The notes under the pieces were generated by a model, which saw only the letters and a list, made by a program, of their open reading frames with translations, was not told where the DNA came from and did no database searches. Positions 51,998 to 60,007 of a stretch of DNA of 64,000 bases are shown piece after piece. Origin of the DNA: Halobaculum sp. MBLA0147 (GTDB lineage: Archaea > Halobacteriota > Halobacteria > Halobacteriales > Haloferacaceae). The stretch is taken from assembly GCF_041361345.1 (NCBI RefSeq), contig NZ_JBGKAD010000001.1:2294001-2358000 (forward strand), written 5' to 3'. Positions within the stretch are counted from its first letter, which is position 1; every line of letters starts with the position of its first letter. The position numbers were made by a program, and so were the translations under genes.

Positions 51998-52401
51998 ATT
52001 TCGGCTGTTTCGACGATAGTGTCGACGTGTTGGTGGACTGCTCTGTACGCGACGGAGAGGCACTCGTCGTTCGTCAGCCCCTCTAGTCGGTCCGGCTCTA
52101 AGTACCGTCGCTCGTCTTTAAGGTATCCGTTCTTAAGAAATCTAACGACGATTCCGTGTTCGAACATATCGTATCCATTGTAGTATGGGCGTGGATCGTG
52201 CTCGATACCGACTACAGAGGGTATACTCGCGTCTCTCAGATCTATAAACTCGATGTAAAATCCAACAAGTGGTTCCTGGGAGTCCGGATTGACTCCAGGG
52301 ATCGCTCCGACGTCCCGACCTCGTTTCTCGTGTACACGGAGTTCGATGTCGTCTCCGAGACGGGATGCTCGGTACGTGTCGTACTTTTCAGGGTTGTACA
52401 T
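51994..52401 (-). CDS. Unrecognised protein, second gene of an accessory operon
   Basis: A 135-residue protein (MYNPEKYDTYRASRLGDDIE) with alternating strands and helices (VGFYIEFIDLRDASIPSVVG, HGIVVRFLKNGYLKDERRY) and a C-terminal helix (DECLSVAYRAVHQHVDTIVE). It is less acidic than its neighbours, and the DNA is visibly richer in A/T (for example tctttaaggtatccgttctt). ATG 52401 overlaps the end of the first gene by 14 bp; GTG 52416 is an alternative. The family is unknown. Confidence 0.65.
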   Translation of the reverse strand: MYNPEKYDTYRASRLGDDIELRVHEKRGRDVGAIPGVNPDSQEPLVGFYIEFIDLRDASIPSVVGIEHDPRPYYNGYDMFEHGIVVRFLKNGYLKDERRYLEPDRLEGLTNDECLSVAYRAVHQHVDTIVETAEI

Positions 52402-53167
52402 GAGTGATCTGATCACGGGTCGGAGTGGGTCCCGTCTGCTCGCAGGTGTCCTCGCCGATCACTACGTCGAACTCCCCGTCGGAGCCACACAACTGGACAC
52501 CTCGTTCGACGGACGAGGCGTTCTCAGCAGCGACCGTGACGGTGCTGTCGCGCAACTTCCCGTTTGTCAGCTCTCGCGCACCGATTGCGATACACGGTGC
52601 GCCGTCGCCTCGTCCCGACGTCTCGTCCTCCTCGTAGCGAAACACGTCCGACTCCGCGGTCGCGTCTCCAGACGGGAACCGGACCCGTTCGGCGTCCTCG
52701 TCGTACTCCGCCAGTGTGAACTCGGCTACTTCCCCGACGTTGATAGTCGTCTTCGTCGGCTGTTCGCGCCCTTCCCACTCACACAGTGTCGAGACATCGG
52801 TTACGACTTCGTCTGTCACGACGGTCAGGTCGAGGCGAGGCTTACAGTTCTCGGCTGCACGTCGTCCCGTGTTCTCGATACGGACGCGGTAGGTCCTCGT
52901 CTGGTCGTTCATCGCAGAGGGACCGACGACGACACCGTCGTCCGCGACCGACAATCGCGGTCGCTTCCACAGCCGCCACCCCAGTGTGGCAGAGAAGCCG
53001 CCGACGCCGACGGTCAGGAGGTTCGGGAACTCTTCGAGGAGTCCCCTCAGCAGAGCCCCGCCGGGCGAGGTCTCCGTCGGTGTCCTGGTCTCGGTACTGG
53101 TCGACAGCAGTGAGATACACCGTTCCACCGTCTCGATCATCTCTGGAGACAGCAACTCACTGATCAT
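52388..53167 (-). CDS. Unrecognised protein with N-terminal TM segment, first gene of an accessory operon
   Basis: A 259-residue protein. A short hydrophobic helix (about residues 46-66, FPNLLTVGVGGFSATLGWRLW) anchors it. The rest is beta-rich, with YRVRIENTGRRAAENCKPRLDLTVV resembling an immunoglobulin-like CARDB fold, and five cysteines. ATG 53167 is supported by a strong TATA element (cttatattag, 53190-53199) 23-32 bp upstream. It leads the coupled operon 53167-51782. The function is unknown; a membrane-anchored sensor is one possibility. Confidence 0.7.
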   Translation of the reverse strand: MISELLSPEMIETVERCISLLSTSTETRTPTETSPGGALLRGLLEEFPNLLTVGVGGFSATLGWRLWKRPRLSVADDGVVVGPSAMNDQTRTYRVRIENTGRRAAENCKPRLDLTVVTDEVVTDVSTLCEWEGREQPTKTTINVGEVAEFTLAEYDEDAERVRFPSGDATAESDVFRYEEDETSGRGDGAPCIAIGARELTNGKLRDSTVTVAAENASSVERGVQLCGSDGEFDVVIGEDTCEQTGPTPTRDQITHVQP

Positions 53168-53303
53168 CTATCGCTGAATCTGTCTCCATCTAATATAAGA
53201 TTACTGTGGGCCAAGAGCAGCCTGTCGGCGCGTCGCTCTCCGTTCGAAGGACCTCGGTGTGGGTCCCGACAGGTAATTGTGGGTCCCGCCACACCGAGGT
53301 GGT

Positions 53304-53648
53304 ATGAAACGGCTGTGGGGGGACGACGGTACCACGGAGGCGTTCCGGACGGAGTTCGAGACGTGGGCGACGGACAACGGGGGCGAGGTCCAGTCGAGCG
53401 ACGAGGGCGCGGTGTTCTGTGAGTTCCCGGGGACGGAGAACCACGCCAGCTTCGAGTTGGGCGTCTACGAGGCCAGTGGGCAACACGTGCTCCGGTTCGA
53501 CACGATCCGCGAGGAGATCGAACTGAAGGTGTTGTCGGAGTACTCCATCGACGGCTCCACGTTCGTCGTCAAGTCCGACCAGGGGAGCCGCCAGTTCGAG
53601 ATCGACGTGCAGAGCGGGAACTGGAGCGTCCGCAAACGGCCGATCTGA
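53304..53648 (+). CDS. Hypothetical protein
   Basis: A 114-residue protein (MKRLWGDDGTTEAFRTEFET) with a beta-rich body: EGAVFCEFPGTENHASFELGV, SGQHVLRFDTIREEIELKV, GSTFVVKSDQGSRQFEIDV. The regular strand pattern suggests a single small beta-sandwich. ATG 53304 begins the conserved part. No family is recognised. Confidence 0.65.
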   Translation: MKRLWGDDGTTEAFRTEFETWATDNGGEVQSSDEGAVFCEFPGTENHASFELGVYEASGQHVLRFDTIREEIELKVLSEYSIDGSTFVVKSDQGSRQFEIDVQSGNWSVRKRPI

Positions 53649-53711
53649 CGGCGACCGGGATGCGGTGGCTCGCGACACACGACGACGACCCCGCCAGCGG
53701 CGCGACGCGTG

Positions 53712-54038
53712 TCACTCCCAGTCGCGTTCTCGGTCGCTGGTCGCGGCGTGGCCGAGTTCGCGTTCGACGGCCTCGACCTTCTCGGCGGCGCGGCCGTCAC
53801 TGTCGCGTTTGTCGTCGATCTTGAGGAACGTGCTGACGCGGTCGCCGTCGACGGCCTCGTGGGCCGCCTGGACGGCGGCGAACAGCGTGTCCACGTCGTC
53901 CGCCTCGATCACGGTCCCCATCGGGTTCGTCTCGTAGCGCACGTCGAAGTCGTCCAGCGCCGCGACGGCCTCCGCCACCTCGCCGGCCATGCTGTCTTCG
54001 ATCACCGGTGCGACCGACAACATCGCGATCACGGTCAT
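53712..54038 (-). CDS. MTH1187-family thiamine-binding protein
   Basis: A 108-residue protein with a ferredoxin-like fold: MTVIAMLSVAPVIEDSMAGE, VRYETNPMGTVIEADDVDTL, RVSTFLKIDDKRDSD. Members of the MTH1187/YkoF-like family bind thiamine or hydroxymethylpyrimidine, and the order of strands and helices fits. It may link to the ThiN-domain regulator 8 kb away, but they are not in one operon. Confidence 0.85.
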   Translation of the reverse strand: MTVIAMLSVAPVIEDSMAGEVAEAVAALDDFDVRYETNPMGTVIEADDVDTLFAAVQAAHEAVDGDRVSTFLKIDDKRDSDGRAAEKVEAVERELGHAATSDRERDWE

Positions 54039-54110
54039 GCGCCGCCCTACGACGGCCGCCCGCAAAGCCGTTCGGCTCCGGTCGCAGGCGGCGGCCGTCG
54101 GTCGGAACGT

Positions 54111-54180
54111 CGGGCGACACGAGGCGACTCCGGCGAGTGGTGACGGACGACACGAGGGGACCTCGGCGAGCGGTGACGGA
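54111..54180. repeat. Imperfect 33-bp direct duplication
   Basis: Two copies of a unit reading gacacgaggcgactccggcg plus agtggtgacggac lie back to back at about 54114-54146 and 54148-54180 with four or five differences. They sit in the short gap before the YihY-type gene and do not code. Confidence 0.6.
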
Positions 54181-54223
54181 CGGCGTGGTGTGACTTTTTG
54201 TGAGGGGTGTCGTACCGGGTGGC

Positions 54224-55297
54224 GTGACAGTGGACGCCGACAGAGTCGTGACGGTCGCTCGTGCGCTCGTCCGAGAGGCGCGGGCCGAACAGCTCACCTT
54301 CCTCGCGGGGAGTATCGCCTACCACGCGTTCGTCTCGCTACTGCCGTTGTTGCTGTTGCTGGTGCTCGTCCTCTCGGCGCTGGGGGAGTTGGCGCCGACG
54401 GAGGCGGTGTTCACGGTCGTCGGCGCCGCGTTCACCGAGGGTGCCGCGGACGTGCTACTCGGGGAACTCCGCCGGACGAGTCGCTCTCGGCGGCTGTCGC
54501 TCGTCGGTGGACTCGTGCTCGTGTGGGGAACGCTGCGAGTGTTCCGCGGCCTCGACACTGCGTTCTCGGACGTGTACGAGACGGAGGCGGCCAACGGCTT
54601 CCTCGACCAGGTGCGAGACGGGTTCGTCGTCTCCGTCGCGTTCGCGCTCGCGGTGGTCGTCGCCGGGACGGTCGCGTCGGCGATCCCCGGTGACGGCGCT
54701 GGCCCCGGCTGGCTGCTCGTCAACCGACTCGCGCTCGTCGTGGGGTTGACGCTGACGTTGTGGCCGATGTACTACGTGTTCCCGGACACGGACGTGACCG
54801 CCCGCGAGGTGCTCCCGGGGACCGCCTTCGCCGCCGTCGGCCTGACCGTGTTCGTCTCGCTGTTCGGGGTGTACGTCGACTGGAGCGGCGAACAGCCCGA
54901 CGAGAGTGTGCTCGCCGCCATCCTCGTCTTCCTCACGTGGCTGTACGTCTCCGGCCTCGTCGTCTTGTTGGGGGTGGCGCTCAACGCGGTGCTCTCGAAC
55001 CGCAGCGAGGACGTGTCGATCGACCCAGTGTTCGGCGACGCCGGGACGACGGCGACCGCGCGCCGCGACCGGCTGGCGACCGAGCTCGCCGCCGTCGACC
55101 GCCTGTTCGCGGACCCCGGCTCGTTCGGGATCGCTCGCGGCGACGACCGCGTCGATCTGCCCGCGCCCGACTCGGTGACCGTCACGGACGAGGCGTCGGC
55201 CACGGACGACGCCGACACCGAGTTCGCCGTCGAGTTCCGGTGGCACGCGTCGGCGTCTGCGTCGTCGGGTAGCGGCGCAGACGACGAGTCGGCGTGA
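54224..55297 (+). CDS. YihY/BrkB-family membrane protein
   Basis: A 357-residue integral membrane protein with six predicted helices and the family's motifs: LTFLAGSIAYHAFVSLLPLL (about residues 24-43), WGTLRVFRGLDTAFSDVY and LTWLYVSGLVVLLGVALN. The role of the YihY/BrkB family is not settled; it was once called ribonuclease BN in error. The C-terminal 80 residues are acidic. GTG 54224 fits the TATA-like gactttttg 25-32 bp upstream; the upstream in-frame codons lie within that element. Confidence 0.86.
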   Translation: MTVDADRVVTVARALVREARAEQLTFLAGSIAYHAFVSLLPLLLLLVLVLSALGELAPTEAVFTVVGAAFTEGAADVLLGELRRTSRSRRLSLVGGLVLVWGTLRVFRGLDTAFSDVYETEAANGFLDQVRDGFVVSVAFALAVVVAGTVASAIPGDGAGPGWLLVNRLALVVGLTLTLWPMYYVFPDTDVTAREVLPGTAFAAVGLTVFVSLFGVYVDWSGEQPDESVLAAILVFLTWLYVSGLVVLLGVALNAVLSNRSEDVSIDPVFGDAGTTATARRDRLATELAAVDRLFADPGSFGIARGDDRVDLPAPDSVTVTDEASATDDADTEFAVEFRWHASASASSGSGADDESA

Positions 55298-55414
55298 CTC
55301 TCGGCTGCAGTACCGTCACAGGGGCGCCGTCGACGGCGTCCACGGGGTCGCCTGAGCCACGATCTGGGGACCAGAACCGCCGGAGCTACGTTCTCGCGGC
55401 TCGACCCGACGCGT

Positions 55415-55693
55415 GTGTACCGTTCACACCCAGTTCGCCGACTGTGTGCGGAGCCACACCCCGAGGAGTCCGTCGCGCTGGTCGTCGAGATCGACCCCGA
55501 AGCGACCGACGAGGCGACGCTGACGGAGACCGTCGCCGACCTGGACGGCGAGACGGTCGAGGCGCTCGGCTTCGACGCCTACCGCGTCGACCTCCCGCAG
55601 ACGGCCGTCGCGACGCTGTGCGAGACAGAGGGACTCGTCCGCGTCGAGACCGCGAACGTCGTCGCGCCCGGCGACGCGGGCGAAGACGTCTGA
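55415..55693 (+). CDS. Small hypothetical protein
   Basis: A 92-residue acidic protein. Alternating strands and helices (SVALVVEIDPEATDEATLTE, DLDGETVEALGFDAYRVDLP) suggest a ferredoxin-like fold. The start is probably GTG 55415, but the first 18 residues are basic and may be an artefact of a later start. No motif suggests a function. Confidence 0.6.
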   Translation: MYRSHPVRRLCAEPHPEESVALVVEIDPEATDEATLTETVADLDGETVEALGFDAYRVDLPQTAVATLCETEGLVRVETANVVAPGDAGEDV

Positions 55694-55712
55694 CCCGTGG
55701 GTCGGTGGTGAG

Positions 55713-56126
55713 TCACTCCACCTCGTCGGGTGTCGGCGTCGCCTCCCCGGCTTCGAATCGCCCGGCGATCTGTGCCGCGTTGGCGGCGACGGCGTCGTAC
55801 TCCGCGTCGGCCTGTGCCGCGACCAGCCGGAGGTGACTGGCCAACAGCGTCAGCGCTTGGAGCCGTTCGTCGCGGTCGCCGTCGGGGCGTTGGGCCGCGG
55901 TCGTGTCGACGCGGCCCTCGCGGACGACCCCGACGTGCAGCGCAGACACGTCGTCGGCGTCTGCCAACAACTCCCTGGCGGTCTCCAACTCGCGTTCGAA
56001 CACCTCGTCGTCGACCTCCTCGCCCGGTGACTCGCCGTCTGTTCGCCCGTCTTCCGTCCCGCCGTCGGTCACCACGCGGCCGGCGTCTCCACGTTCGCTC
56101 GCGTCACTGGCTGTGTCGTCTGTCAC
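55713..56126 (-). CDS. Small acidic haloarchaeal protein
   Basis: A 137-residue protein. The first 45 residues are low-complexity Asp/Glu/Ser/Gly; a helical body follows (EVFERELETARELLADADDV, ERLQALTLLASHLRLVAAQA, YDAVAANAAQIAGRFEAGEA). GTG 56126 is supported by a TATA-like gacctttttgtcc 25-33 bp upstream. The function is unknown. Confidence 0.7.
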   Translation of the reverse strand: MTDDTASDASERGDAGRVVTDGGTEDGRTDGESPGEEVDDEVFERELETARELLADADDVSALHVGVVREGRVDTTAAQRPDGDRDERLQALTLLASHLRLVAAQADAEYDAVAANAAQIAGRFEAGEATPTPDEVE

Positions 56127-56181
56127 GTCTCCAGGGAGGCGCGCGTCGGACAAAAAGGTCGGCGCGAACGGTCGCCGCGGA

Positions 56182-57072
56182 TCAGGCGGGGCGCGGGCGG
56201 GCGGCGAACAGCGTCGACACGATGCTGAACGGCTCGTACACCGACTGGTGACACGGACAGTACACCTCGTTGGCGGCGTCGAACTTCGCCGAGCCGTCGA
56301 GTCCCTTGTACTTGGGGACACAACAGAAGTGGGTACACTTGTTGAGCCAGGCGACGAACCCCTGTGCGGTCGACGCCTGGAGCCACGTCTGGACGGAGTC
56401 GCTGACCTCGTACGTCTCGCCGTCGGCGCCCTCCGCGGAGCCACTGGCGGCGAGTTCCTCGATCACCGGCGAGCGGATCACGTTGACGAGCAGGTCGTTC
56501 TCCGTGTCCAACGACCGCCAGATCCCGTTGGCGGGCTTCCCGAGTCCGTCGACGCCGATCCCGTTACCCCACGACTCGTAGTCGGAGAACATGTCGACGG
56601 TGAGCCGGTCCCCCTCCGAGAGGTCCGACATCCAGTCGTACGTCGCCGAGGAGGGGGCGAGGAAGTAGTTCCCCTGCTCCGGCTCGTAGTCCGGCTGGAC
56701 GGCCTCGTACGACTCCACGCCACAGAACTGGAACCACGCCGAGGAGTACGTCTTGCCGCCCAACTCCGTCTCGGCGACTTTGATCGTCCGACCGCCCTCT
56801 TTGACCTCCTTCACCTCGGGCCAGACACCTTTCAGTTCCCCACCGTCGATCTCGACGGGGATCTGCGGCATCCCACGCGGGGCGGGTCCGGCCGTGTTCT
56901 CGATGGCCATCGCCTCGATGGCACCGCCACCGGCCCCCGAGGAGGAGGTGACACTGTTGATGGCCGCCGAGCCGGTCGCACCGACGCCGGCCAGCGTCGC
57001 GCCACCGACGACACCCTTGACGAACCGACGACGACCGGAGTCGCCGGGGTACTTGTCCTCGTCCGCGCTCAT
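56182..57072 (-). CDS. Rieske 2Fe-2S protein
   Basis: A 296-residue Rieske protein. The N-terminal twin-arginine region (GRRRFVKGVVGGATLAG, about residues 14-30) indicates Tat targeting with a retained helix, as in cytochrome bc/b6f complexes. The cluster ligands are CTHFC (first Cys and His) and CPCHQS (second Cys and His) near the C-terminus, with the extra Cys pair likely to form the usual disulfide. It passes electrons from quinol to a c-type or copper carrier. No cytochrome b gene adjoins. A TATA-like aggcttttgcg supports ATG 57072. Confidence 0.9.
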   Translation of the reverse strand: MSADEDKYPGDSGRRRFVKGVVGGATLAGVGATGSAAINSVTSSSGAGGGAIEAMAIENTAGPAPRGMPQIPVEIDGGELKGVWPEVKEVKEGGRTIKVAETELGGKTYSSAWFQFCGVESYEAVQPDYEPEQGNYFLAPSSATYDWMSDLSEGDRLTVDMFSDYESWGNGIGVDGLGKPANGIWRSLDTENDLLVNVIRSPVIEELAASGSAEGADGETYEVSDSVQTWLQASTAQGFVAWLNKCTHFCCVPKYKGLDGSAKFDAANEVYCPCHQSVYEPFSIVSTLFAARPRPA

Positions 57073-57153
57073 ACCGAACTGCTCGGGTTCGACCACGCAA
57101 AAGCCTGACGAAGGTGGGTTCGCCCGCCCGTTCCCGGTCCCTCTCGGGCGGGT

Positions 57154-57297
57154 TCGGTCGTCTGGGACCGCGTTCCACGTCGGCGACGCTCGGTCGTCTG
57201 GGACCACGTTCCACGTCGGCGACGCTCGGTCGTCTGGGACCACGTTCCACGTCGGCGACGCTCAGTCGTCCGCGACCGCGTTCCACGGGGCGCGCTC
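57154..57297. repeat. 36-bp tandem repeat duplicating the end of the aldo/keto reductase gene
   Basis: Units of 36 bp begin at 57154, 57190 and 57226; a fourth, more divergent unit from 57262 is the 3' end of the reductase gene itself. On the minus strand the gene ends TGGAACGCGGTC and then GCGGACGACTGA. The downstream copies repeat this with the stop TGA changed to CGA, then GCGTCGCCGACG. The unit is a multiple of three, so losing the stop would add a 12-residue repeat. Confidence 0.85.
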
Positions 57298-58071
57298 GAA
57301 GTCGACGATCCGCTCGCGCTCCTCGATCGCGTCGACCCGCGCGAGCGTCTCCGCAGGCAGCGACAGTTCCGTCGCGGCGAGGTTCTCGCGGACGTGTGTC
57401 TCGCTCGTCGCCTTCGGGATCGCGGCGACGCACTCCTTCGAGAGGAGCCACGCCAACGCGACCTGTGCGGGTGTGGCGTCGTGTTCGTCTGCCACGGCGA
57501 CGATCTCCGGCACCTCCGCCACGCGGTTGCGGGCGATCGGCGAGTACGCGACCAGCCAGTGGTCGTCCTCGCGGGCGTACTCGCGCAGGTCCGCCTGCGG
57601 GAGCAACGGGTGACACTCCACCTGGTGGGCGAAGATCGGCACGTCGAGGTGGGCGTGCGCGGTGTCGAGTTGGTCCGGTCGGAAGTTCGACAGGCCGACG
57701 TGGTCGATCAGCCCCTCCGCGTGGAGGTCGTTCAACGCGCGACACGTCTCCGGCGCGTCGTAGCTGTCGATGGGCCAGTGGACGTACAGGAGGTCGATCG
57801 TGTCGACGCCGAGCCGGTCGGCCGACGCCCGGGCGGTCTCGACGGCGGCCTCGTACCCGAGGTGCTCCGTCGACAGCTTCGTCGCGAGGAACACGTCCTC
57901 GCGGGCGACGCTCGACCGCTCGATCCCGGCGGCTACCTCGCGCTCGTTGTCGTACCCCTGTGCGGTGTCGACGTGCCGGTAGCCGGCGTCGAGTGCCGTC
58001 GCGACGCTCTCGGTACACTGTTCGCCCTCGAGTTCGTACGTGCCGAGGCCGAACCGGTGGAACTGGGTCAC
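57262..58071 (-). CDS. Aldo/keto reductase
   Basis: A 269-residue (alpha/beta)8-barrel NADPH-dependent reductase. The family's motifs are GYRHVDTAQGYDNE (catalytic Asp and Tyr), LATKLSTEHLG (Lys), LLYVHWPID (His), and a C-terminal nucleotide-binding part with AIPKATSETHVRENLAA. It reduces aldehydes or ketones. The start is GTG 58071. Its last codons and stop are part of a 36-bp tandem duplication. Confidence 0.9.
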   Translation of the reverse strand: MTQFHRFGLGTYELEGEQCTESVATALDAGYRHVDTAQGYDNEREVAAGIERSSVAREDVFLATKLSTEHLGYEAAVETARASADRLGVDTIDLLYVHWPIDSYDAPETCRALNDLHAEGLIDHVGLSNFRPDQLDTAHAHLDVPIFAHQVECHPLLPQADLREYAREDDHWLVAYSPIARNRVAEVPEIVAVADEHDATPAQVALAWLLSKECVAAIPKATSETHVRENLAATELSLPAETLARVDAIEERERIVDFERAPWNAVADD

Positions 58072-58142
58072 GGGTGTATACTCGTGTGGACCCGACCTGA
58101 GACTGTCGGAGTAGTGACGGTGATCCGACTGGGAACCGACAC

Positions 58143-58165
58143 GTATACAATACTAGTCTATATAG
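58143..58165 (+). promoter_or_regulatory. AT-rich promoter of the Ntn-hydrolase gene
   Basis: The gtatacaatac element (58143-58153) lies 22-32 bp before the GTG at 58175 and is followed by a second AT-rich block (tctatatag). This is the likely TATA box of a leaderless transcript. The neighbouring coding DNA also has a higher A/T content than the window average. Confidence 0.6.
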
Positions 58166-58174
58166 CTACCAGCC

Positions 58175-58999
58175 GTGACCGTCGGAATCGCCGCCATCTG
58201 TCGATCCGAGGGTGACGACACGGTCGTCGTTGCCTCCGATCGGATGGTCACTGTCGGGACACAAGGTGGAATCGAATTCGAAGACACCGAGAGCAAAATC
58301 CAGGTTCTGAACTCCGGGGACGACTGCTCGGTCGTCGCCGTCGGTGCAGGGAGCAGTACGTACGTCGACGAGATCCTCGGTCGGTATGATCGCCTCGTCG
58401 AAGCCGCAGCGGAGCCCCCTACGACAGTTCCAGCCGTCCGGCGGTTCCTCAGACGAGCGTACGAAGACCGTGTCCAAGAGTCGATCGAGAACCAAATCGT
58501 CGGTCCGTACGGGTACGAACTGGACGACTTGCGTGACCCGAACGTCTCGGTCCCCCAGAGTCTCGAACAACGGCTGAAGACAGAGGTCAAACAGGCGGTC
58601 GAGAGACTCAGTACTCAAGCACAGATCCTCGTCGCGGGTGTCGACCAATCTGGTGGTCGAATATACATCGTCAGTGGGAACGACTACGACGAGTTCACCA
58701 ACGTCGGCTACGCCGTCGTCGGCTCCGGTAGTGGCTCTGCACGGCTGACGTTCATCCGACGCCGATACGACCACACGTGTGGGTACCGGGAGGGAGTATT
58801 CACCGTGCTGGAGGCGAAGGATCAAGCAGAGGAACGACAGGGGGTCGGTAGTCGGTCCGATCTCGTCGCAGTAAACCAGAGCGGTGTGTCACCGTTCGAC
58901 CAACACGAACGGACCGAGCTAGAGAACGAGATTGCGAATATCCGCGCCGAAGAGCGCCGTGTCCGCGAAGACATTATAACCGATTGGCGACCAAACTGA
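58175..58999 (+). CDS. Divergent proteasome-like Ntn hydrolase
   Basis: A 274-residue protein with the proteasome beta/HslV pattern. After Met removal Thr2 would be the N-terminal nucleophile (TVGIAAICRSEGDDTVVVAS), followed by Asp22 in SDRMVT and Lys41 in TESKIQVL, then AVGAGSSTYVDEILGRYD and AVGSGSGSA. Its helical middle region is longer than in the proteasome and includes a coiled-coil-like segment (SLEQRLKTEVKQAVERLSTQ). It is not the housekeeping PsmB. A 50-aa gene follows 3 bp downstream. It may degrade or mature a specific target; a selfish or defence role is possible but unproved. Confidence 0.7.
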   Translation: MTVGIAAICRSEGDDTVVVASDRMVTVGTQGGIEFEDTESKIQVLNSGDDCSVVAVGAGSSTYVDEILGRYDRLVEAAAEPPTTVPAVRRFLRRAYEDRVQESIENQIVGPYGYELDDLRDPNVSVPQSLEQRLKTEVKQAVERLSTQAQILVAGVDQSGGRIYIVSGNDYDEFTNVGYAVVGSGSGSARLTFIRRRYDHTCGYREGVFTVLEAKDQAEERQGVGSRSDLVAVNQSGVSPFDQHERTELENEIANIRAEERRVREDIITDWRPN

Positions 59000-59002
59000 A
59001 AT

Positions 59003-59155
59003 ATGGTACGCTTTGGCCCCCCAATCGATCCGCCCTCGGACGGGACGGAGACGACACTGTTCGGTGAGACGGACGAAGGACTCGATCTCGAGCCCGGGGG
59101 GGACGACGTGTCACTCGACGAAGTGCTAGAGAGCATCGGTGTCGACGAGCCGTGA
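59003..59155 (+). CDS. 50-residue acidic protein coupled to the Ntn hydrolase
   Basis: A 50-residue protein beginning MVRFGPPIDPPSDGTETTLF and ending DEVLESIGVDEP. It is strongly acidic with no hydrophobic helix and looks disordered until its last 15 residues (VSLDEVLESIGVDE). It begins 3 bp after the Ntn-hydrolase stop, so it is almost certainly co-translated. It could be an adaptor, inhibitor or substrate of the hydrolase. Confidence 0.65.
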   Translation: MVRFGPPIDPPSDGTETTLFGETDEGLDLEPGGDDVSLDEVLESIGVDEP

Positions 59156-59190
59156 CTGCCAGTCGCCCGAACTAAGTCCACTCCGGACAC

Positions 59191-59196
59191 AGGAGG
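59191..59196 (+). promoter_or_regulatory. Shine-Dalgarno site of the EthD-type gene
   Basis: aggagg stands 5 bp before ATG 59202. This strong ribosome-binding site is unusual in this window, where most transcripts look leaderless. It sets the start and suggests the gene is read from a leadered mRNA, perhaps one continuing from the Ntn-hydrolase operon. Confidence 0.65.
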
Positions 59197-59201
59197 ATCC
59201 G

Positions 59202-59522
59202 ATGCAGGAACTCGTCGTCGCCTTCGAGAAGCGAGACGACCTGACGACCGACGAACTGCGCGAGTACTACCACGCGGAACACGCACCCATCGTCGAGCGA
59301 CTCCCGAACCTCGTCGGGTACGACGTGACGTTCCCGTCGGACCCCGCCCGCTCGCCGTACGACGGGATCGCTCGCCTCCGGTTCCCCGACGGCGCGGCGA
59401 TGCGCGAGGCGCTGGAGACCGAGACCGCCGACGAGATGGAGGCCGACGCCGCCGAGTTCGCCGACCCCGACTCCCTCGTCCAGATCGTCGGCGAGTACAC
59501 CGACGTGTTGGCCGACGACTGA
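59202..59522 (+). CDS. EthD-type dimeric alpha/beta-barrel protein
   Basis: A 106-residue protein with the EthD pattern: LVVAFEKRDDLTTDELREYYHAEHAPIVERLPNLVGYDVTFP, then YDGIARLRFPDGAAM and a C-terminal helix. Members are small dimeric beta-barrels of uncertain activity, some helping in ring or ether degradation. ATG 59202 follows a clear Shine-Dalgarno site. Confidence 0.82.
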   Translation: MQELVVAFEKRDDLTTDELREYYHAEHAPIVERLPNLVGYDVTFPSDPARSPYDGIARLRFPDGAAMREALETETADEMEADAAEFADPDSLVQIVGEYTDVLADD

Positions 59523-59647
59523 CCCCCGCTCTCTCCTGACTCTCACGCGTGAGAACGCCAGTGGCGAACCCACCCACTGATTGCACGACGTGATAAAAAT
59601 TCGTGGTAAGGTTTAACACGCCACGCCGGTTGCGGTGTGGTGCAACG

Positions 59648-60007
59648 ATGTTCGAGCAATTCTCGAGCGGCTACTACCTGGGTGAACTGTACGTCCAACC
59701 CAGGGAGACGGAGACGGCCGCCATCCGACGAGCGGACCACGAGCGTGTCAACGAGCAGTTGTTCGGCGACGAGTCGGGTCTCACGCGACTCGACACACCG
59801 CTCGTAATGAAGCTCGGCACGCGGCACTTCCCGGTCGTCGGCGACGACGAGTTGCCCTCGGGGACGCTGGCGGTCCCCCAGGAGACGATCCCGGAGGACA
59901 TGAAGTTCGAGGTGCCGGGACGCAACGAGGTGTTCCTCGCCGACGCCGACCGCACGGGAGAACTGCTCGAGTACGCCGGCTGGGACGGCGGCGAGGCGTA
60001 CGTCTAG
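59648..60007 (+). CDS. Conserved haloarchaeal protein (DUF5802-type)
   Basis: A 119-residue protein starting MFEQFSSGYYLGELYVQP, with DHERVNEQLFGDESGLTRLD, PLVMKLGTRHFPV and DELPSGTLAVPQETIPEDMK. The pattern matches the haloarchaeal DUF5802 family, from memory. ATG 59648 is supported by a TATA-like ggtttaaca about 30 bp upstream. The function is unknown. Confidence 0.82.
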   Translation: MFEQFSSGYYLGELYVQPRETETAAIRRADHERVNEQLFGDESGLTRLDTPLVMKLGTRHFPVVGDDELPSGTLAVPQETIPEDMKFEVPGRNEVFLADADRTGELLEYAGWDGGEAYV

